The notes under the pieces were generated by a model. The model did not search any database, had not been told where the DNA came from, and was given only the letters and a program-made list of their open reading frames with translations. The translations under genes and the position numbers were made by a program. DNA of 64,000 bases from contig NZ_JAERWK010000001.1 in NCBI RefSeq assembly GCF_016918035.1, positions 1 through 64,000 on the forward strand, read 5' to 3'. This DNA comes from Nakamurella leprariae. GTDB lineage: Bacteria > Actinomycetota > Actinomycetes > Mycobacteriales > Nakamurellaceae. Positions 44,955 through 54,338 of the stretch are shown here, one piece after another (positions within the stretch are counted from its first letter, which is position 1; each line of letters begins with the position of its first letter).

Positions 44955-46145
44955 ATGTCGACACGGTCACTTCGCATCACGCTGTGCGCCGCACTGGTGG
45001 CCACCACCCTCGCCGCCTGTGGCGGCGGGACCGCCGACGGTGGCGGTGACCAGGGCTCCGGAGGCGGCACCATCAAGTTGGGTGCCTTCTCGCCGCTCTC
45101 CGGTCCGGCCGTCTCCTCCTCGTCGGGCGTCAAGGCCACTGAGGCGGCGATCAGGAAACTGAACGACGCCGGCGGGATCAACGGTCACAAACTCGAGTTC
45201 ATCGTCAAGGATGACCAGTACGATCCGGCCAAGACTCCGGGCGTCACCCGCGAGCTGGTCGAGTCGGACAACGTCGCGATGATGTGTGGCCCACAGGGTT
45301 CCGTGCCGTTCGGCGCGGTCAAGGACTACCTGGCGGCGCGGAAGGTTCCGTCGATCGTCAACGCCGGCGCGCCGACACTCGCCGGTGAGTACTCCTACCT
45401 GGTGAGTTCGCCGTTCGACGGACTCGGTGGGCTGCTGGCCGACTACGCGATGGACGAGCTGGGCACCAAGAACATCGCGATCGCCTACAGCGAGGACATC
45501 CTGGGCACCTCAGCCCTGGAGGGAGCGAAGAAGGCGCTCTCCGAGGTCGGTGCGCAGCCGGCCGGTGAAGTCAAGTTCGATGTCTCGGCGACCGACTTCA
45601 GCGCTCAGGCCATCCAGCTCAAGGGCACGAATGCGGACTTCGTGATCATGCCGGGTGCCCAGGCCAACGTCGCGGGCCAGCTGATCAACGCGGCCGAGAA
45701 GATCGGTTACCAGCCGAAGTGGGGTCTGTCCTACGCCTCGCAGAACCAGACGCTGCTGGACCTCACCGGCGGCGCCCTGGACGGGCGGGCGTTCTTCGCC
45801 ACCCCGTACATCAGTCCCGAGTCTGCGGTGGGCCAGGACTACGTCGCAACGCTGAACAAGTACTTCCCCGAGGTCGAGACCTCCTCGGGCGCAACGATCG
45901 CCGGATACACGATCGGCGAGGTGTGCTTGACCGTGCTGCAGGCCGCGGTGGACGAGGCGGGCGGCGATGTCCCCAGCTCCGAGGACATCCAGAAGGTCAT
46001 GAACAACATGTCGATCGACAACGACTACATCAAGGGCATCAACTGGACCACGGATGGGCACGAAGGCGCCCGCTCCGCCCAGATCCTCGCCCTGGTGGAC
46101 GGCAAGTTCGAGACCGACCAGGACTACAGCCCGCTGCCCGAGTGA
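44955..46145 (+). CDS. ABC transporter substrate-binding lipoprotein, branched-chain amino acid (LivJ/K) type
   Basis: The 396-residue receptor has a signal peptide, TLAAC lipobox at about residue 22, and the family 4 pattern IKLGAFSPLSGPAVSSSSG, FIVKDDQYDPAKTPGVTREL, CGPQGSVPFGAVKDYLA. ATG 44955 has AAAGGAG five bases upstream. The type I fold binds hydrophobic amino acids, amides, or in catabolic clusters aromatic and terpenoid acids. It is the first gene of the uptake section, which is followed by two permease and two ATPase genes. Confidence 0.9.
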   Translation: MSTRSLRITLCAALVATTLAACGGGTADGGGDQGSGGGTIKLGAFSPLSGPAVSSSSGVKATEAAIRKLNDAGGINGHKLEFIVKDDQYDPAKTPGVTRELVESDNVAMMCGPQGSVPFGAVKDYLAARKVPSIVNAGAPTLAGEYSYLVSSPFDGLGGLLADYAMDELGTKNIAIAYSEDILGTSALEGAKKALSEVGAQPAGEVKFDVSATDFSAQAIQLKGTNADFVIMPGAQANVAGQLINAAEKIGYQPKWGLSYASQNQTLLDLTGGALDGRAFFATPYISPESAVGQDYVATLNKYFPEVETSSGATIAGYTIGEVCLTVLQAAVDEAGGDVPSSEDIQKVMNNMSIDNDYIKGINWTTDGHEGARSAQILALVDGKFETDQDYSPLPE

Positions 46146-46190
46146 CCGATCACCGGCACAGGATCTGAAACGAGGAAGGAGGGGACGATC

Positions 46191-47063
46191 GTGGACCTGC
46201 TCCAGGCGAGCATCGTCTTGGGTGTCGTCGTCGGAATCGTCTACGCGCTCTCGGGCGCGGGACTCGTGGTCATCTTCCGGACGTCCGGATACATCAGTTT
46301 CGCCCAGGGGGACATCGCTGCGGTCGGCCTCTTCGTCGGCCTGGCCGCGTACAAGGCGGGCGGGGGATACGGTCTCACTGCCGTCACCGTCATCCTGGTG
46401 AGCACTGTGCTCGGCGGGCTCGTCGGTGGGTTGATCACCATCCCCCTGGAACGTCACGGGCACTTGCCGGCGGCACTGTCGACCATCGGTGTCGGGCTCA
46501 TCATCGGTGGGATCCTCAACGTCACCGTTGGCGGCGATCCGCGGGCGTTCCCGGAGGTGAGCTCGGCGGCCGCGTTCGACTTCGCGGGCGTCCGCCTCGG
46601 CTGGTCCGACATCGTCGGGATGCTGGCCAGTGCCGCCATCTTCATCGGACTGGGATTCTTCTTCCGGCGGTCCCGGATCGGGATCGCGATGCGGGCGGTC
46701 AACGACAACCGGTTCGCCGGACAGATCCTCGGCGTGCCGGACAAGCGGCTCAAGCTGGTGGGCTGGATCGTGGCCGGGTCGCTGTCCGGGGTGCTCGGCC
46801 TGTTCGTGGCGCCGATCCTGTCGCTGTCCCCGGTCAGCGTGAACACGCTGCTGGTGTTCGGCTTCTGCGCCATCGTCATCGGCGGGTTCGACAGCATCTT
46901 CGGGGCTCTGGTGGCGGGCGTCAGCATCGGTGTGCTGTCCAACCTGACCAGCGCCTACGTCGATCCGAACCTGGTGCCCACCGTGCTGTGGGCGGCGATG
47001 CTGCTCGTTCTGCTGATCCGACCGAACGGCCTGTTCGGTCGCCGTCGCCTGGTGAGGGTGTGA
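46191..47063 (+). CDS. Branched-chain-type ABC permease, LivH-like
   Basis: The 290-residue membrane protein has about eight hydrophobic segments, starting LLQASIVLGVVVGIVYALSG. The LivH-type motif TSGYISFAQGDIAAVGLF appears near residue 36, and the ATPase-contact region MRAVNDNRFAGQILGVPDK is present. The GTG start at 46191 follows AGGAAGGAGGGG. The stop overlaps the LivM start by one base (TGATG). Confidence 0.9.
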   Translation: MDLLQASIVLGVVVGIVYALSGAGLVVIFRTSGYISFAQGDIAAVGLFVGLAAYKAGGGYGLTAVTVILVSTVLGGLVGGLITIPLERHGHLPAALSTIGVGLIIGGILNVTVGGDPRAFPEVSSAAAFDFAGVRLGWSDIVGMLASAAIFIGLGFFFRRSRIGIAMRAVNDNRFAGQILGVPDKRLKLVGWIVAGSLSGVLGLFVAPILSLSPVSVNTLLVFGFCAIVIGGFDSIFGALVAGVSIGVLSNLTSAYVDPNLVPTVLWAAMLLVLLIRPNGLFGRRRLVRV

Positions 47064-48124
47064 TGACGCTCCAGAAGGATGTGGAGACGCAGGAGTCGGC
47101 CCGGCGCCCGCGTCGCCGGCTCAGTGCGCGAGCCGCAGCGTCGACCGGCCGCGGCCGGGTGCCGGCCCGCCTGCTCACGTTGGCGGTGGTGGCCGTCGCC
47201 GTCCTGGCGTTCGGGTTCGCGTCGGCGCCGTCAGTGCGGTACGCGGTGATCCTCAGTGTCATCTACGCGATCGCCATCCTGGGCAACAATGCCGTCCTGG
47301 GTCTGCTGGGCGAGATGAACCTCAGCGGCGGCGTCACGATGGCCCTGGGTGCCTACGGGTTCTGCTGGTTCTCGGCCCAGGGGATGAACCCGGCGCTGGC
47401 GGCGGTGACGGCGGTGCTGCTGACCGCGCTGGTCTCGGCGGTCATCGCCATCCCGACCACCCGGCTGCGGGGCATCTTCACCGCGCTGGCCACCTTCGCG
47501 CTGGCCTACGCGATCCCGACCCTGGCGATCTACCTCAAGGACATCACCGGGGGCGACGAGGGTACGTCCGCTCCGTACGACTTCGCGCCGTTCGGGCTCG
47601 AGCTGTCCGGGTCGACCTGGGACATGTTGACTACGGTGGTCGTGATCTTCGTCTTGCTCGGCGCGCTCTCGCTCTACCTGTTCAACGCTCGTCCGGGCAC
47701 GACCGCACTGGTGGTGGGCGAGGCGGAGCTCGCCGGAACCACGACCGGCATCAGCCACCGGACCGTGAAGGTGGTCGTGTGGACCTGGGCCGGAACGCTG
47801 GGGGGCATCGCCGGAGTGCTGTACGCCTTGGCCGTGGGATTCATCGGACCCACAGGGTTCAGCTTCATGCTGGGGGTGTGGATCCTGGTGGGGGGTGTCA
47901 TCGCCGGGCCGCGCAGTGTCTGGGGTGCCCTGTTGGGCGGTCTGTTCGTCGGACTGCTCCCGGTCGAGCTGCAGTCCGTCGTGCCACCGGCGGCCACGGG
48001 CATCATCTTCGGCGCCATCCTGCTGATCGCGCTGCTGGCCGGGGGCCGGGGTCTGGCCGAATGGATCGAGCGGGCCGCGCCCAAGATGACCGAGTTGATC
48101 AGACGTCGGAGGGCTGCATCGTGA
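47063..48124 (+). CDS. Branched-chain-type ABC permease, LivM-like
   Basis: The 353-residue membrane protein has an arginine-rich cytoplasmic start, then nine or so hydrophobic segments and the LivM motifs LLGEMNLSGGVTMALGAYGF, IPTTRLRGIFTALATFALA and GLAVGFIGP-like ALAVGFIGPTGFSFMLGVWI. It pairs with LivH to form the channel. The start is set by the one-base overlap with LivH, and the stop overlaps the LivG GTG by 4 bases. Confidence 0.9.
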   Translation: MTLQKDVETQESARRPRRRLSARAAASTGRGRVPARLLTLAVVAVAVLAFGFASAPSVRYAVILSVIYAIAILGNNAVLGLLGEMNLSGGVTMALGAYGFCWFSAQGMNPALAAVTAVLLTALVSAVIAIPTTRLRGIFTALATFALAYAIPTLAIYLKDITGGDEGTSAPYDFAPFGLELSGSTWDMLTTVVVIFVLLGALSLYLFNARPGTTALVVGEAELAGTTTGISHRTVKVVVWTWAGTLGGIAGVLYALAVGFIGPTGFSFMLGVWILVGGVIAGPRSVWGALLGGLFVGLLPVELQSVVPPAATGIIFGAILLIALLAGGRGLAEWIERAAPKMTELIRRRRAAS

Positions 48125-48873
48125 CCACCGGACTCGAGGTCCGTGACCTCACCATGACCTTCTCGGGCGTCGACGCCTTGGCGCAGGTCAGCTTCTCGAT
48201 CGGTGAAGGGGTCTGGCTCGGCCTCATCGGCCCGAACGGCTCCGGCAAGAGCACGATGCTCAACGTCTTGTCCGGCCTGTACCGACCCCGCGCGGGATCG
48301 GTCGTGATGAACGGCCACGATCTGCAGGCAGTCCGGGCCCGGCACCGCATCCGGCAGGGACTCAGCCGCACGTTCCAGCACCCGCAGCTGGCCGCCAGCC
48401 TGACGATCCTGGAGAACGTCATGGTCGGCGCAGCGCACCGCCCCACAGCGGAGGCGCCGTCGCCGCCGGCAAGCGATTCCGGCGCAGAGTGGTTGCGGCG
48501 CCTCGGATGTGACGAGTACGCCGAGCACCTGCCCTCGGAGGCGCCCTACGGGGTGCAGAAGTTGGCTGAGGTGGCCAGGGCCCTGATGTCGGCGCCGTCG
48601 CTGCTCCTGCTCGACGAGCCTGCGGCCGGGCTGAGCGCCCGGGAACGGGTCGACCTGGTGGCCGCGCTCAAGGAGATCCGACGGCACCGGCCCACCCTCA
48701 CCCTGTGCCTGGTGGAGCACGACGTCGGACTGGTGGCCTCGCTGTGCAGCGAGCTCGCCGTCCTCAGTGCTGGACGTCTCATCGCCAACGGGCCGACCCA
48801 GACCGTCCTCGCCGACGAGGCGGTCAAGGTGGCCTACCTCGGGACAAGGAGCACCCATGACGCCACCCCGTGA
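48121..48873 (+). CDS. Branched-chain-type ABC ATPase, LivG-like
   Basis: The 250-residue ATPase has Walker A GPNGSGKSTMLNVL, the LivG motif RTFQHPQLAASLTILENV, Walker B LLLLDEPAAGLS and switch His in LVEHDVGL. The signature between (EAPYGVQKLAEVARALM) is divergent: the usual LSGG is replaced by PYGVQ, seen in LivG subunits (LPYGxQRxLEIARAL). The start GTG at 48121 is coupled to LivM. It energises the permease pair together with LivF. Confidence 0.9.
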   Translation: MTTGLEVRDLTMTFSGVDALAQVSFSIGEGVWLGLIGPNGSGKSTMLNVLSGLYRPRAGSVVMNGHDLQAVRARHRIRQGLSRTFQHPQLAASLTILENVMVGAAHRPTAEAPSPPASDSGAEWLRRLGCDEYAEHLPSEAPYGVQKLAEVARALMSAPSLLLLDEPAAGLSARERVDLVAALKEIRRHRPTLTLCLVEHDVGLVASLCSELAVLSAGRLIANGPTQTVLADEAVKVAYLGTRSTHDATP

Positions 48874-49600
48874 CGCGGCGCTGGACCTGACGTCCGTCGC
48901 CACCGGGTACCTCTCCGACGTCGCCGTCCTCGAGGACATCGACCTGCACGTCGAACCCGGCCAGGCCGTCGGGGTCATCGGTCGCAACGGCGCCGGCAAG
49001 AGTTGCCTGGCGCTGACCATCGCCGGGCAGCTCCGGCCCCAAGCCGGCCGGGTGACCTTCGGCGGTGCGGACATCGCCCCGCTGTCGTCCCGCGCGCGGG
49101 CCGGCCTGGGCATCGCGCTGGTGCCCGAAGGTCGTCAGGTCTTCGGGCAGCTCACCGTGCGGGAGAACCTGGTCGTCGCCGCGTACGGCGTCGGCCAGCG
49201 GCTCACCCCGGCCGCTTTCGACGCGGTCACCGAGCACTTCCCGGTGCTGCGGACCAAGGAGGCCGACCTCGCCGCCAGCCTCAGCGGCGGCGAACAGCAG
49301 ATGCTGGCGATCGCCCGCGCCCTGGTGCAGTCACCGCGGATCATCGTGTGCGATGAACCGTCGCTGGGCCTGGCTCCCGTGGCGATCGACGTGCTGGCCC
49401 GGGTGTTGGGCTCCATCCGGGACAGTGGCGTCGGTCTGCTGCTCATGGAGCAGAACCGCGGACTGCTGGAGGACGTGTGCTCATCGGTCAAGCTGCTGGA
49501 CGGCGGCGGTATCAAGCTCACCGTCGAGCCCCGGGACCTGTCCCGCCCCGAAGTGATGGCCGCCTACCTCGGACATGCCGGGAGTGCTCATGCCCTCTGA
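48857..49600 (+). CDS. Branched-chain-type ABC ATPase, LivF-like
   Basis: The 247-residue ATPase has Walker A GRNGAGKSCLALTI, GLGIALVPEGRQVFGQLTVR (LivF hallmark), the signature LSGGEQQMLAIARAL, and Walker B IIVCDEPSLGLAP. The residue after the Walker A serine is Cys rather than Thr or Ser. The start at 48857 overlaps the LivG gene by 17 bases, and its stop overlaps the SDR gene by 11 bases, so the whole uptake section is one transcript. Confidence 0.9.
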   Translation: MTPPRDAALDLTSVATGYLSDVAVLEDIDLHVEPGQAVGVIGRNGAGKSCLALTIAGQLRPQAGRVTFGGADIAPLSSRARAGLGIALVPEGRQVFGQLTVRENLVVAAYGVGQRLTPAAFDAVTEHFPVLRTKEADLAASLSGGEQQMLAIARALVQSPRIIVCDEPSLGLAPVAIDVLARVLGSIRDSGVGLLLMEQNRGLLEDVCSSVKLLDGGGIKLTVEPRDLSRPEVMAAYLGHAGSAHAL

Positions 49601-50345
49601 ACCCGTGTCCCCACAGGGGCAGGCCGTCGTGGTCACCGGTGGTGGTCGCGGCATCGGGGCTGCGACCGCGGCGGCGCTGGTCACCGCCGGCTACCACGTC
49701 GTCTCGCTCGACCTGACCCGGGCCGACCGGCCGGTCCCGGGCGTGACGACCGTCATCGGCGACGTCACGTCCACCGACGACCTGCGTCGCGCGGTCCGCA
49801 CGGCCCAGCAGTCCGGTGCCCGTCTGGCTGGGATGGTGGCCAACGCCGGGATGAACCGGCCTGGCCCGATCGCCACGCTCTCGGACGACGACTGGGATGC
49901 GGTGCTCGCCGTCGACCTCACCGCGGTGATGCGCAGCGCCCGGGTCGCGTACGAGCACCGCGACGGCCCCCTCAGCGTGGTCGCCGTGTCGTCGTACTCG
50001 GGCAGCATGGCACTGGCCAACCGCACCGCGTACGGGGCAGCCAAAGGCGGAGTCAACTCCCTGGTGCGGCACCTGGCCGTCGAGTGGGCCGCGGACGGCG
50101 TGCGCGTCAACGCCGTGGCGCCCGGGTTCATCGACACGGAACTGGCCCAGCGGGCCCGTGCGCTGGGTCTGCAGTCCGAGGCCACCGTGCGGGCCCGGGT
50201 CCCGATGGACCGCTACGGCCGGCCTGACGAGGTCGCCGACGCCGTCTGCTATCTCGTCGGCGATCGCGCCAGCTACATCACCGGGACCGTGCTGGCCGTT
50301 GACGGCGGGGCCAGCATCCTCGGCCTACCGCTCGAGGGGAGGTGA
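49590..50345 (+). CDS. Short-chain dehydrogenase/reductase
   Basis: The 251-residue classical SDR has TGGGRGIGAATAAALV at the N terminus, ANAGMNRPGP, Ser in VVAVSSYSGSM, and YGAAKGG (Tyr-x-x-x-Lys). Asp in VVSLDLTRAD after the second strand suggests NAD(H). The ATG at 49590 is preferred over 49575 because GGGAG stands five bases upstream. It should oxidise a hydroxyl made by a P450 or a hydratase in the pathway; the substrate is an inference from context. Confidence 0.88.
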   Translation: MPSEPVSPQGQAVVVTGGGRGIGAATAAALVTAGYHVVSLDLTRADRPVPGVTTVIGDVTSTDDLRRAVRTAQQSGARLAGMVANAGMNRPGPIATLSDDDWDAVLAVDLTAVMRSARVAYEHRDGPLSVVAVSSYSGSMALANRTAYGAAKGGVNSLVRHLAVEWAADGVRVNAVAPGFIDTELAQRARALGLQSEATVRARVPMDRYGRPDEVADAVCYLVGDRASYITGTVLAVDGGASILGLPLEGR

Positions 50346-50351
50346 GCAGAC

Positions 50352-52256
50352 ATGCCCACCGACACCGCGGATGACCCGTACTTGCGGGCGCGCCTCCGGG
50401 TCACCGAGGACCCGGAGGGCTACTGGCTCGACGCCGCGCGCGCCGTGGACTGGATCCAGCCACCGACCGTCGCCCTGGACGCCTCACAGGCGCCGTTGCA
50501 CCGGTGGTTCCCCGACGGCACGCTGAACACCTGCTTCAACGCGGTCGACCGTCACGTCCGCGACGGCCACGGCGACCGGCCGGCGATCATCCACGAGAGC
50601 CCGGTCACCGAGACCTCGACCACCATGACCTACTCGGACCTGCTGCGGGCCGTGTCGGTCTGTGCCGGTGCGATGCGTCGGCTCGGCGTGGCCCGGGGTG
50701 ACACCGTCCTCATCTACATGCCGATGGTGCCCGAGGCGGTCGTGGCCATGTTGGCCTGCGCCCGCATCGGCGCGGTCCACTCGGTGGTCTTCGGTGGCTT
50801 CGCGGCGAACGAGCTCGCGGCCCGGATCGACGATGCCGCGCCGACGCTGGTGCTGTCGGCGTCCTGTGGTGTCGAACCGACCCGGATCGTGCCGTACAAG
50901 CCGCTGCTCGACGCCGCCGTCGCGATGAGTACCGCCGTCCCACCTCGGTGTGTGGTGCTGCAGCGGCCGATGCAGACCGCGGCGCTGGACCCGGCCCGGG
51001 ACCTGGACTGGCACGACTTCCTGGCCCTGGGTGCGGACCAGCCGGCCGAGTGCGTCGAGCTGGCCGCGACCGACCCGCTGTACGTCCTGTACACCTCCGG
51101 GACCACCGCGAAGCCCAAGGGCATCGTGCGGGACAACGGCGGTCACGCGGTGGCCATGACCTGGGCGCTGCCGAACATCTTCGACGTCGGGCCGGGCGAG
51201 GTGATGTGGGCGGCCTCGGACATCGGCTGGGTGGTGGGCCACTCGTTCATCGTCTACGCGCCGTTGCTGACCGGCGCCACCACGGTGCTCTACGAGGGCA
51301 AGCCCGTCGGTACTCCGGACGCCGCGCAGTTCTGGCGCGTCGTCGAGCGGCACGCCGTGAAGGCACTGTTCACCGCCCCCACCGCGATCAGGGCGATCCG
51401 CAAGGAGGACCCCGACGGCAGCGGGGCGGCCGTCGCCCGACTGGACAGTCTGCAGACGTTGTTCCTGGCGGGCGAGCGACTCGACCCCGCGACCTACGAG
51501 TGGGCGGGGCAGGTGCTGGGCGTCCCGGTCGTGGACAACTGGTGGCAGACCGAGACCGGGTGGCCGATCGCCGCGAACCTGCGTGGACTGGCGCCGATGC
51601 CGATCAAGCCGGGATCACCGACGGTGCCCGTCCCGGGGTTCGACGTCCGGATCCTGGACACCGACGGGCGGGAGGTCGGTCCCGGGCAGGAGGGTGCCAT
51701 CTGCCTCAAGCTCCCGCTCCCACCGGGTTGCCTGCTCACCGTGTGGGGCGACGAGCACCGGTTCCGCTCGTCCTACCTGAGCGCCTTCGAGGGGTACTAC
51801 GCCACGGGCGACGGAGGGTTCGTGGACGAAGACGGCTACCTGCAGGTCATGGGTCGGACCGACGACGTGATCAACGTTGCCGGCCACCGACTCTCGACCG
51901 GAGCGATCGAAGCGGTGTTGACCGGGCATCCTGCTGTCGTCGAAGCCGCGGTGGTCGGCGTGCACGACGAGCTCAAGGGGCAGCTGCCGCACGGATTCAT
52001 CACGATCCGTTCGGAGCCGGCCGTCGACCGTGAACAACTGCGGACGGAGCTGGTCGCGCTGGTGCGCGACCGCATCGGGCCGGTCGCGTCCTTCCGGACC
52101 ACCACCGTGCATCAGGCGTTGCCCAAGACCCGATCGGGGAAGATCCTGCGGAAGGTGCTGCGGGACCTGCATGACGGGGCGGCGGTCGACGTCCCGCCCA
52201 CCATCGAGGACCCGGCGGTGCTCGAGCGGATCCGTCAGGAGCTGCACACGCGATGA
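50352..52256 (+). CDS. Acyl-CoA synthetase, propionyl-CoA synthetase (PrpE)/acetyl-CoA synthetase type
   Basis: The 634-residue AMP-forming ligase has the P-loop LYTSGTTAKPKGIVRDNGG, NWWQTETGWPIA (adenylation motif), YYATGDGGFVDEDGYL with the AMP ribose Asp, and the acetylation-site lysine in KTRSGKILRK. The RDNGG extension of the P-loop is typical of PrpE-type enzymes. It activates a short- or branched-chain carboxylic acid to its CoA ester in the cytoplasm. The start is set by GGAGG 8-12 bases upstream; the stop overlaps the next gene by 4 bases. The acid may be a pathway intermediate or the imported substrate. Confidence 0.92.
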   Translation: MPTDTADDPYLRARLRVTEDPEGYWLDAARAVDWIQPPTVALDASQAPLHRWFPDGTLNTCFNAVDRHVRDGHGDRPAIIHESPVTETSTTMTYSDLLRAVSVCAGAMRRLGVARGDTVLIYMPMVPEAVVAMLACARIGAVHSVVFGGFAANELAARIDDAAPTLVLSASCGVEPTRIVPYKPLLDAAVAMSTAVPPRCVVLQRPMQTAALDPARDLDWHDFLALGADQPAECVELAATDPLYVLYTSGTTAKPKGIVRDNGGHAVAMTWALPNIFDVGPGEVMWAASDIGWVVGHSFIVYAPLLTGATTVLYEGKPVGTPDAAQFWRVVERHAVKALFTAPTAIRAIRKEDPDGSGAAVARLDSLQTLFLAGERLDPATYEWAGQVLGVPVVDNWWQTETGWPIAANLRGLAPMPIKPGSPTVPVPGFDVRILDTDGREVGPGQEGAICLKLPLPPGCLLTVWGDEHRFRSSYLSAFEGYYATGDGGFVDEDGYLQVMGRTDDVINVAGHRLSTGAIEAVLTGHPAVVEAAVVGVHDELKGQLPHGFITIRSEPAVDREQLRTELVALVRDRIGPVASFRTTTVHQALPKTRSGKILRKVLRDLHDGAAVDVPPTIEDPAVLERIRQELHTR

Positions 52257-53077
52257 CTGTCGCCATCGATCACCAGCCGGTGCAGGCGACGCGGTTCCGC
52301 GGGCGACGGGCCCTGGTCACCGGGGCCGGGAGTGGGTTGGGCGCGGCGATCTCCGAGCGGCTGGCCGCGGAGGGCGCGCAGGTCCTGGTCGTCGATCGCG
52401 ACTGCGCGGCCGGCGCGCACACCCGCGAGCGCATCGTCGGGACCGGCGGCAACGCCGTCGCGCTGACCTGCGACGTGTCCGACCCGACCGCGGTCGCCGA
52501 CCTCCGCGACCGGGTGCTCCGCGATGGCGGCCCCATCGACGTCCTGGTCAACAACGCCGGAATCCTGCGCGACGCACCGTTGCTCGAGCTGACCGACCAA
52601 GCCTGGGATGCGGTGGTGCAGGTCAACCTGACCGCGATGTTCTACCTGTCCCGCGCGTTCGTGCCCGGCATGATCGAGCTCGGCGGTGGCTCCATCGTCA
52701 ACATCGCCAGTCGGTCCGCTCTGGGCAGCGCTGGTCAGGCCAACTACGCTGCGGCCAAGGCAGGCGTCATGGGCCTCACCGCCACGTTGGCGATCGAACT
52801 CGGCCCGCAACGCATCCGGGTCAATGCGGTCGGTCCCGGATTCTTCGCCACGCCCATGACCGACACCATCGCGTCCGGCAACGGGCGCGATCCTGACGAG
52901 CAACACCGCGCGGTCGCTGCCAGGACGCCGCTCCGCCGGGTCGGCCGACCGTCCGAACTGGCGGCCGTGGTGGCGTTCCTGGCCAGCTCGGACGCCTCCT
53001 ACGTCTCCGGTCAGACGATCTTCGTCAACGGCGGCGCATTGACCTCGAGCCCCATCCGCAGTTCCGACGAGGACTGA
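52253..53077 (+). CDS. Short-chain dehydrogenase/reductase
   Basis: The 274-residue SDR has TGAGSGLGAAISERLAAEG, VLVNNAGILRDAPLLELT, Ser in NIASRSALGSAG and YAAAKAGVMG. Asp in VVDRDCAAGA after strand two points to NAD(H). The 4-base overlap with the ligase gene (ATGA) couples the two. It resembles 3-hydroxyacyl-CoA or hydroxysteroid-type dehydrogenases and is a candidate for oxidising a beta-hydroxyacyl-CoA of the pathway. Confidence 0.88.
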   Translation: MTVAIDHQPVQATRFRGRRALVTGAGSGLGAAISERLAAEGAQVLVVDRDCAAGAHTRERIVGTGGNAVALTCDVSDPTAVADLRDRVLRDGGPIDVLVNNAGILRDAPLLELTDQAWDAVVQVNLTAMFYLSRAFVPGMIELGGGSIVNIASRSALGSAGQANYAAAKAGVMGLTATLAIELGPQRIRVNAVGPGFFATPMTDTIASGNGRDPDEQHRAVAARTPLRRVGRPSELAAVVAFLASSDASYVSGQTIFVNGGALTSSPIRSSDED

Positions 53078-53102
53078 TCATGTCCACCCACGGGAGTCAT
53101 TC

Positions 53103-54308
53103 ATGGCACGACCACTGACCGGGATCCGGGTGCTCGAAGTCGGGCAGTACATCGCCGCGCCCTACTGTGCGATGGTGCTGGCCGACCAGGGCGCCGAGGT
53201 GATCAAGGTCGAACGGGTCGGGGTCGGCGATCCTCGCCGCCACTACGACCCGCTCTACGTCAAGGACGGCCGCACCACCAGCGGCGGCTTCATCGGGTAC
53301 AACCGCAACAAGAAGAGCGTCACCCTCAATCTGGCCGAATCCGAGGGCGTGCAGCTGTTCCGGGACCTGGCCGACACCGCCGACGTCATCATCGAGAATC
53401 TGCATCCCGGTGCCATGAAGAAGTACGGCATCGCATACGACGACCTTCGCACCTCCAACCCCGGCCTGATCTACTGCGCGATCAGCGGGTACGGGCGGAT
53501 GGACACCCACGCCGGTCCGTACACCGACCTGCGGGCCTTCGATGCCACCGTGCAGGCGATGTCGGGCTTCGCCTCGGTGGTGGGCCAGCCCGGCGGGGAG
53601 CCGACGCTCGGGTCCGCGGCGATGGCCGACATCTACACAGGGGTGTTCGGCGCACTGGCCATCGGCTTCGCGCTGGTCGGCCGGGCGACGAGCGGGCACG
53701 GGACGTTCATCGACCAGGCGATGTACGACACCATGGTCTCGCTCGTCGAGCGCCCGCTGCTGCTGCACGCCCTCACCGGGTACGTGCCCAAGCCCGGTGT
53801 CGACCTGTACTCGCCGCTGGGCATCATCGGGGCCAAGGACGGGGCCGTCTCGGTCGTGATTCCGACCGACGCGATGTGGCAACGGTTCTGCGCAGCGATC
53901 GGCCGGGACGATCTGGTGACCGATCCACGGCTGGCCACGACCCTGCAACGGGCGCAGCGCTTCCACGACCTGATCAAGGTGGAGGCCGAGCAGTGGACGA
54001 TGCAGCGGACCCGTGACGAGGTCGTGGCCCATTTCGCCGCGCAGGGCCTGCCGGCCGGCTCCATCCAGACCATCGACGAGGTCGACGACGCCGAACACGC
54101 GGCCGCTCGTGAGATCTTCTTCGAACTGCAGGATCCCGCTGCGGGACCGGTCCGGTCGGTGCGTACGCCGCTGTTGTGGTCCGACTATGACGCCGCGCGG
54201 CAGGATCCGCCGCCTTCCCTCGGGGAACACAGCGACGAGGTCTTCCTGCAGCTCCCTGGACGGACCCCGGCCGAGCTCGCCGAGCTCCGTGCCCGCGGCA
54301 TCATCTGA
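53103..54308 (+). CDS. CaiB/BaiF-family (class III) CoA-transferase
   Basis: The 401-residue protein has the class III CoA-transferase pattern: LTGIRVLEVGQYIAAPYCAM, GAEVIKVERVG, GFIGYNRNKKSVTLNL and the catalytic Asp176 in AAMADIYTGVFGAL. Such enzymes move CoA between acids or racemise 2-methylacyl-CoA (AMACR is in the same family). The start is preceded by GGGAG. In the cluster it may carry CoA between succinyl- or acetyl-CoA and a terpenoid acid, or epimerise a methyl branch. Both readings are open. Confidence 0.9.
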   Translation: MARPLTGIRVLEVGQYIAAPYCAMVLADQGAEVIKVERVGVGDPRRHYDPLYVKDGRTTSGGFIGYNRNKKSVTLNLAESEGVQLFRDLADTADVIIENLHPGAMKKYGIAYDDLRTSNPGLIYCAISGYGRMDTHAGPYTDLRAFDATVQAMSGFASVVGQPGGEPTLGSAAMADIYTGVFGALAIGFALVGRATSGHGTFIDQAMYDTMVSLVERPLLLHALTGYVPKPGVDLYSPLGIIGAKDGAVSVVIPTDAMWQRFCAAIGRDDLVTDPRLATTLQRAQRFHDLIKVEAEQWTMQRTRDEVVAHFAAQGLPAGSIQTIDEVDDAEHAAAREIFFELQDPAAGPVRSVRTPLLWSDYDAARQDPPPSLGEHSDEVFLQLPGRTPAELAELRARGII

Positions 54309-54338
54309 CCGACACCGGTTCTGCTGAGGAGACGAGCG

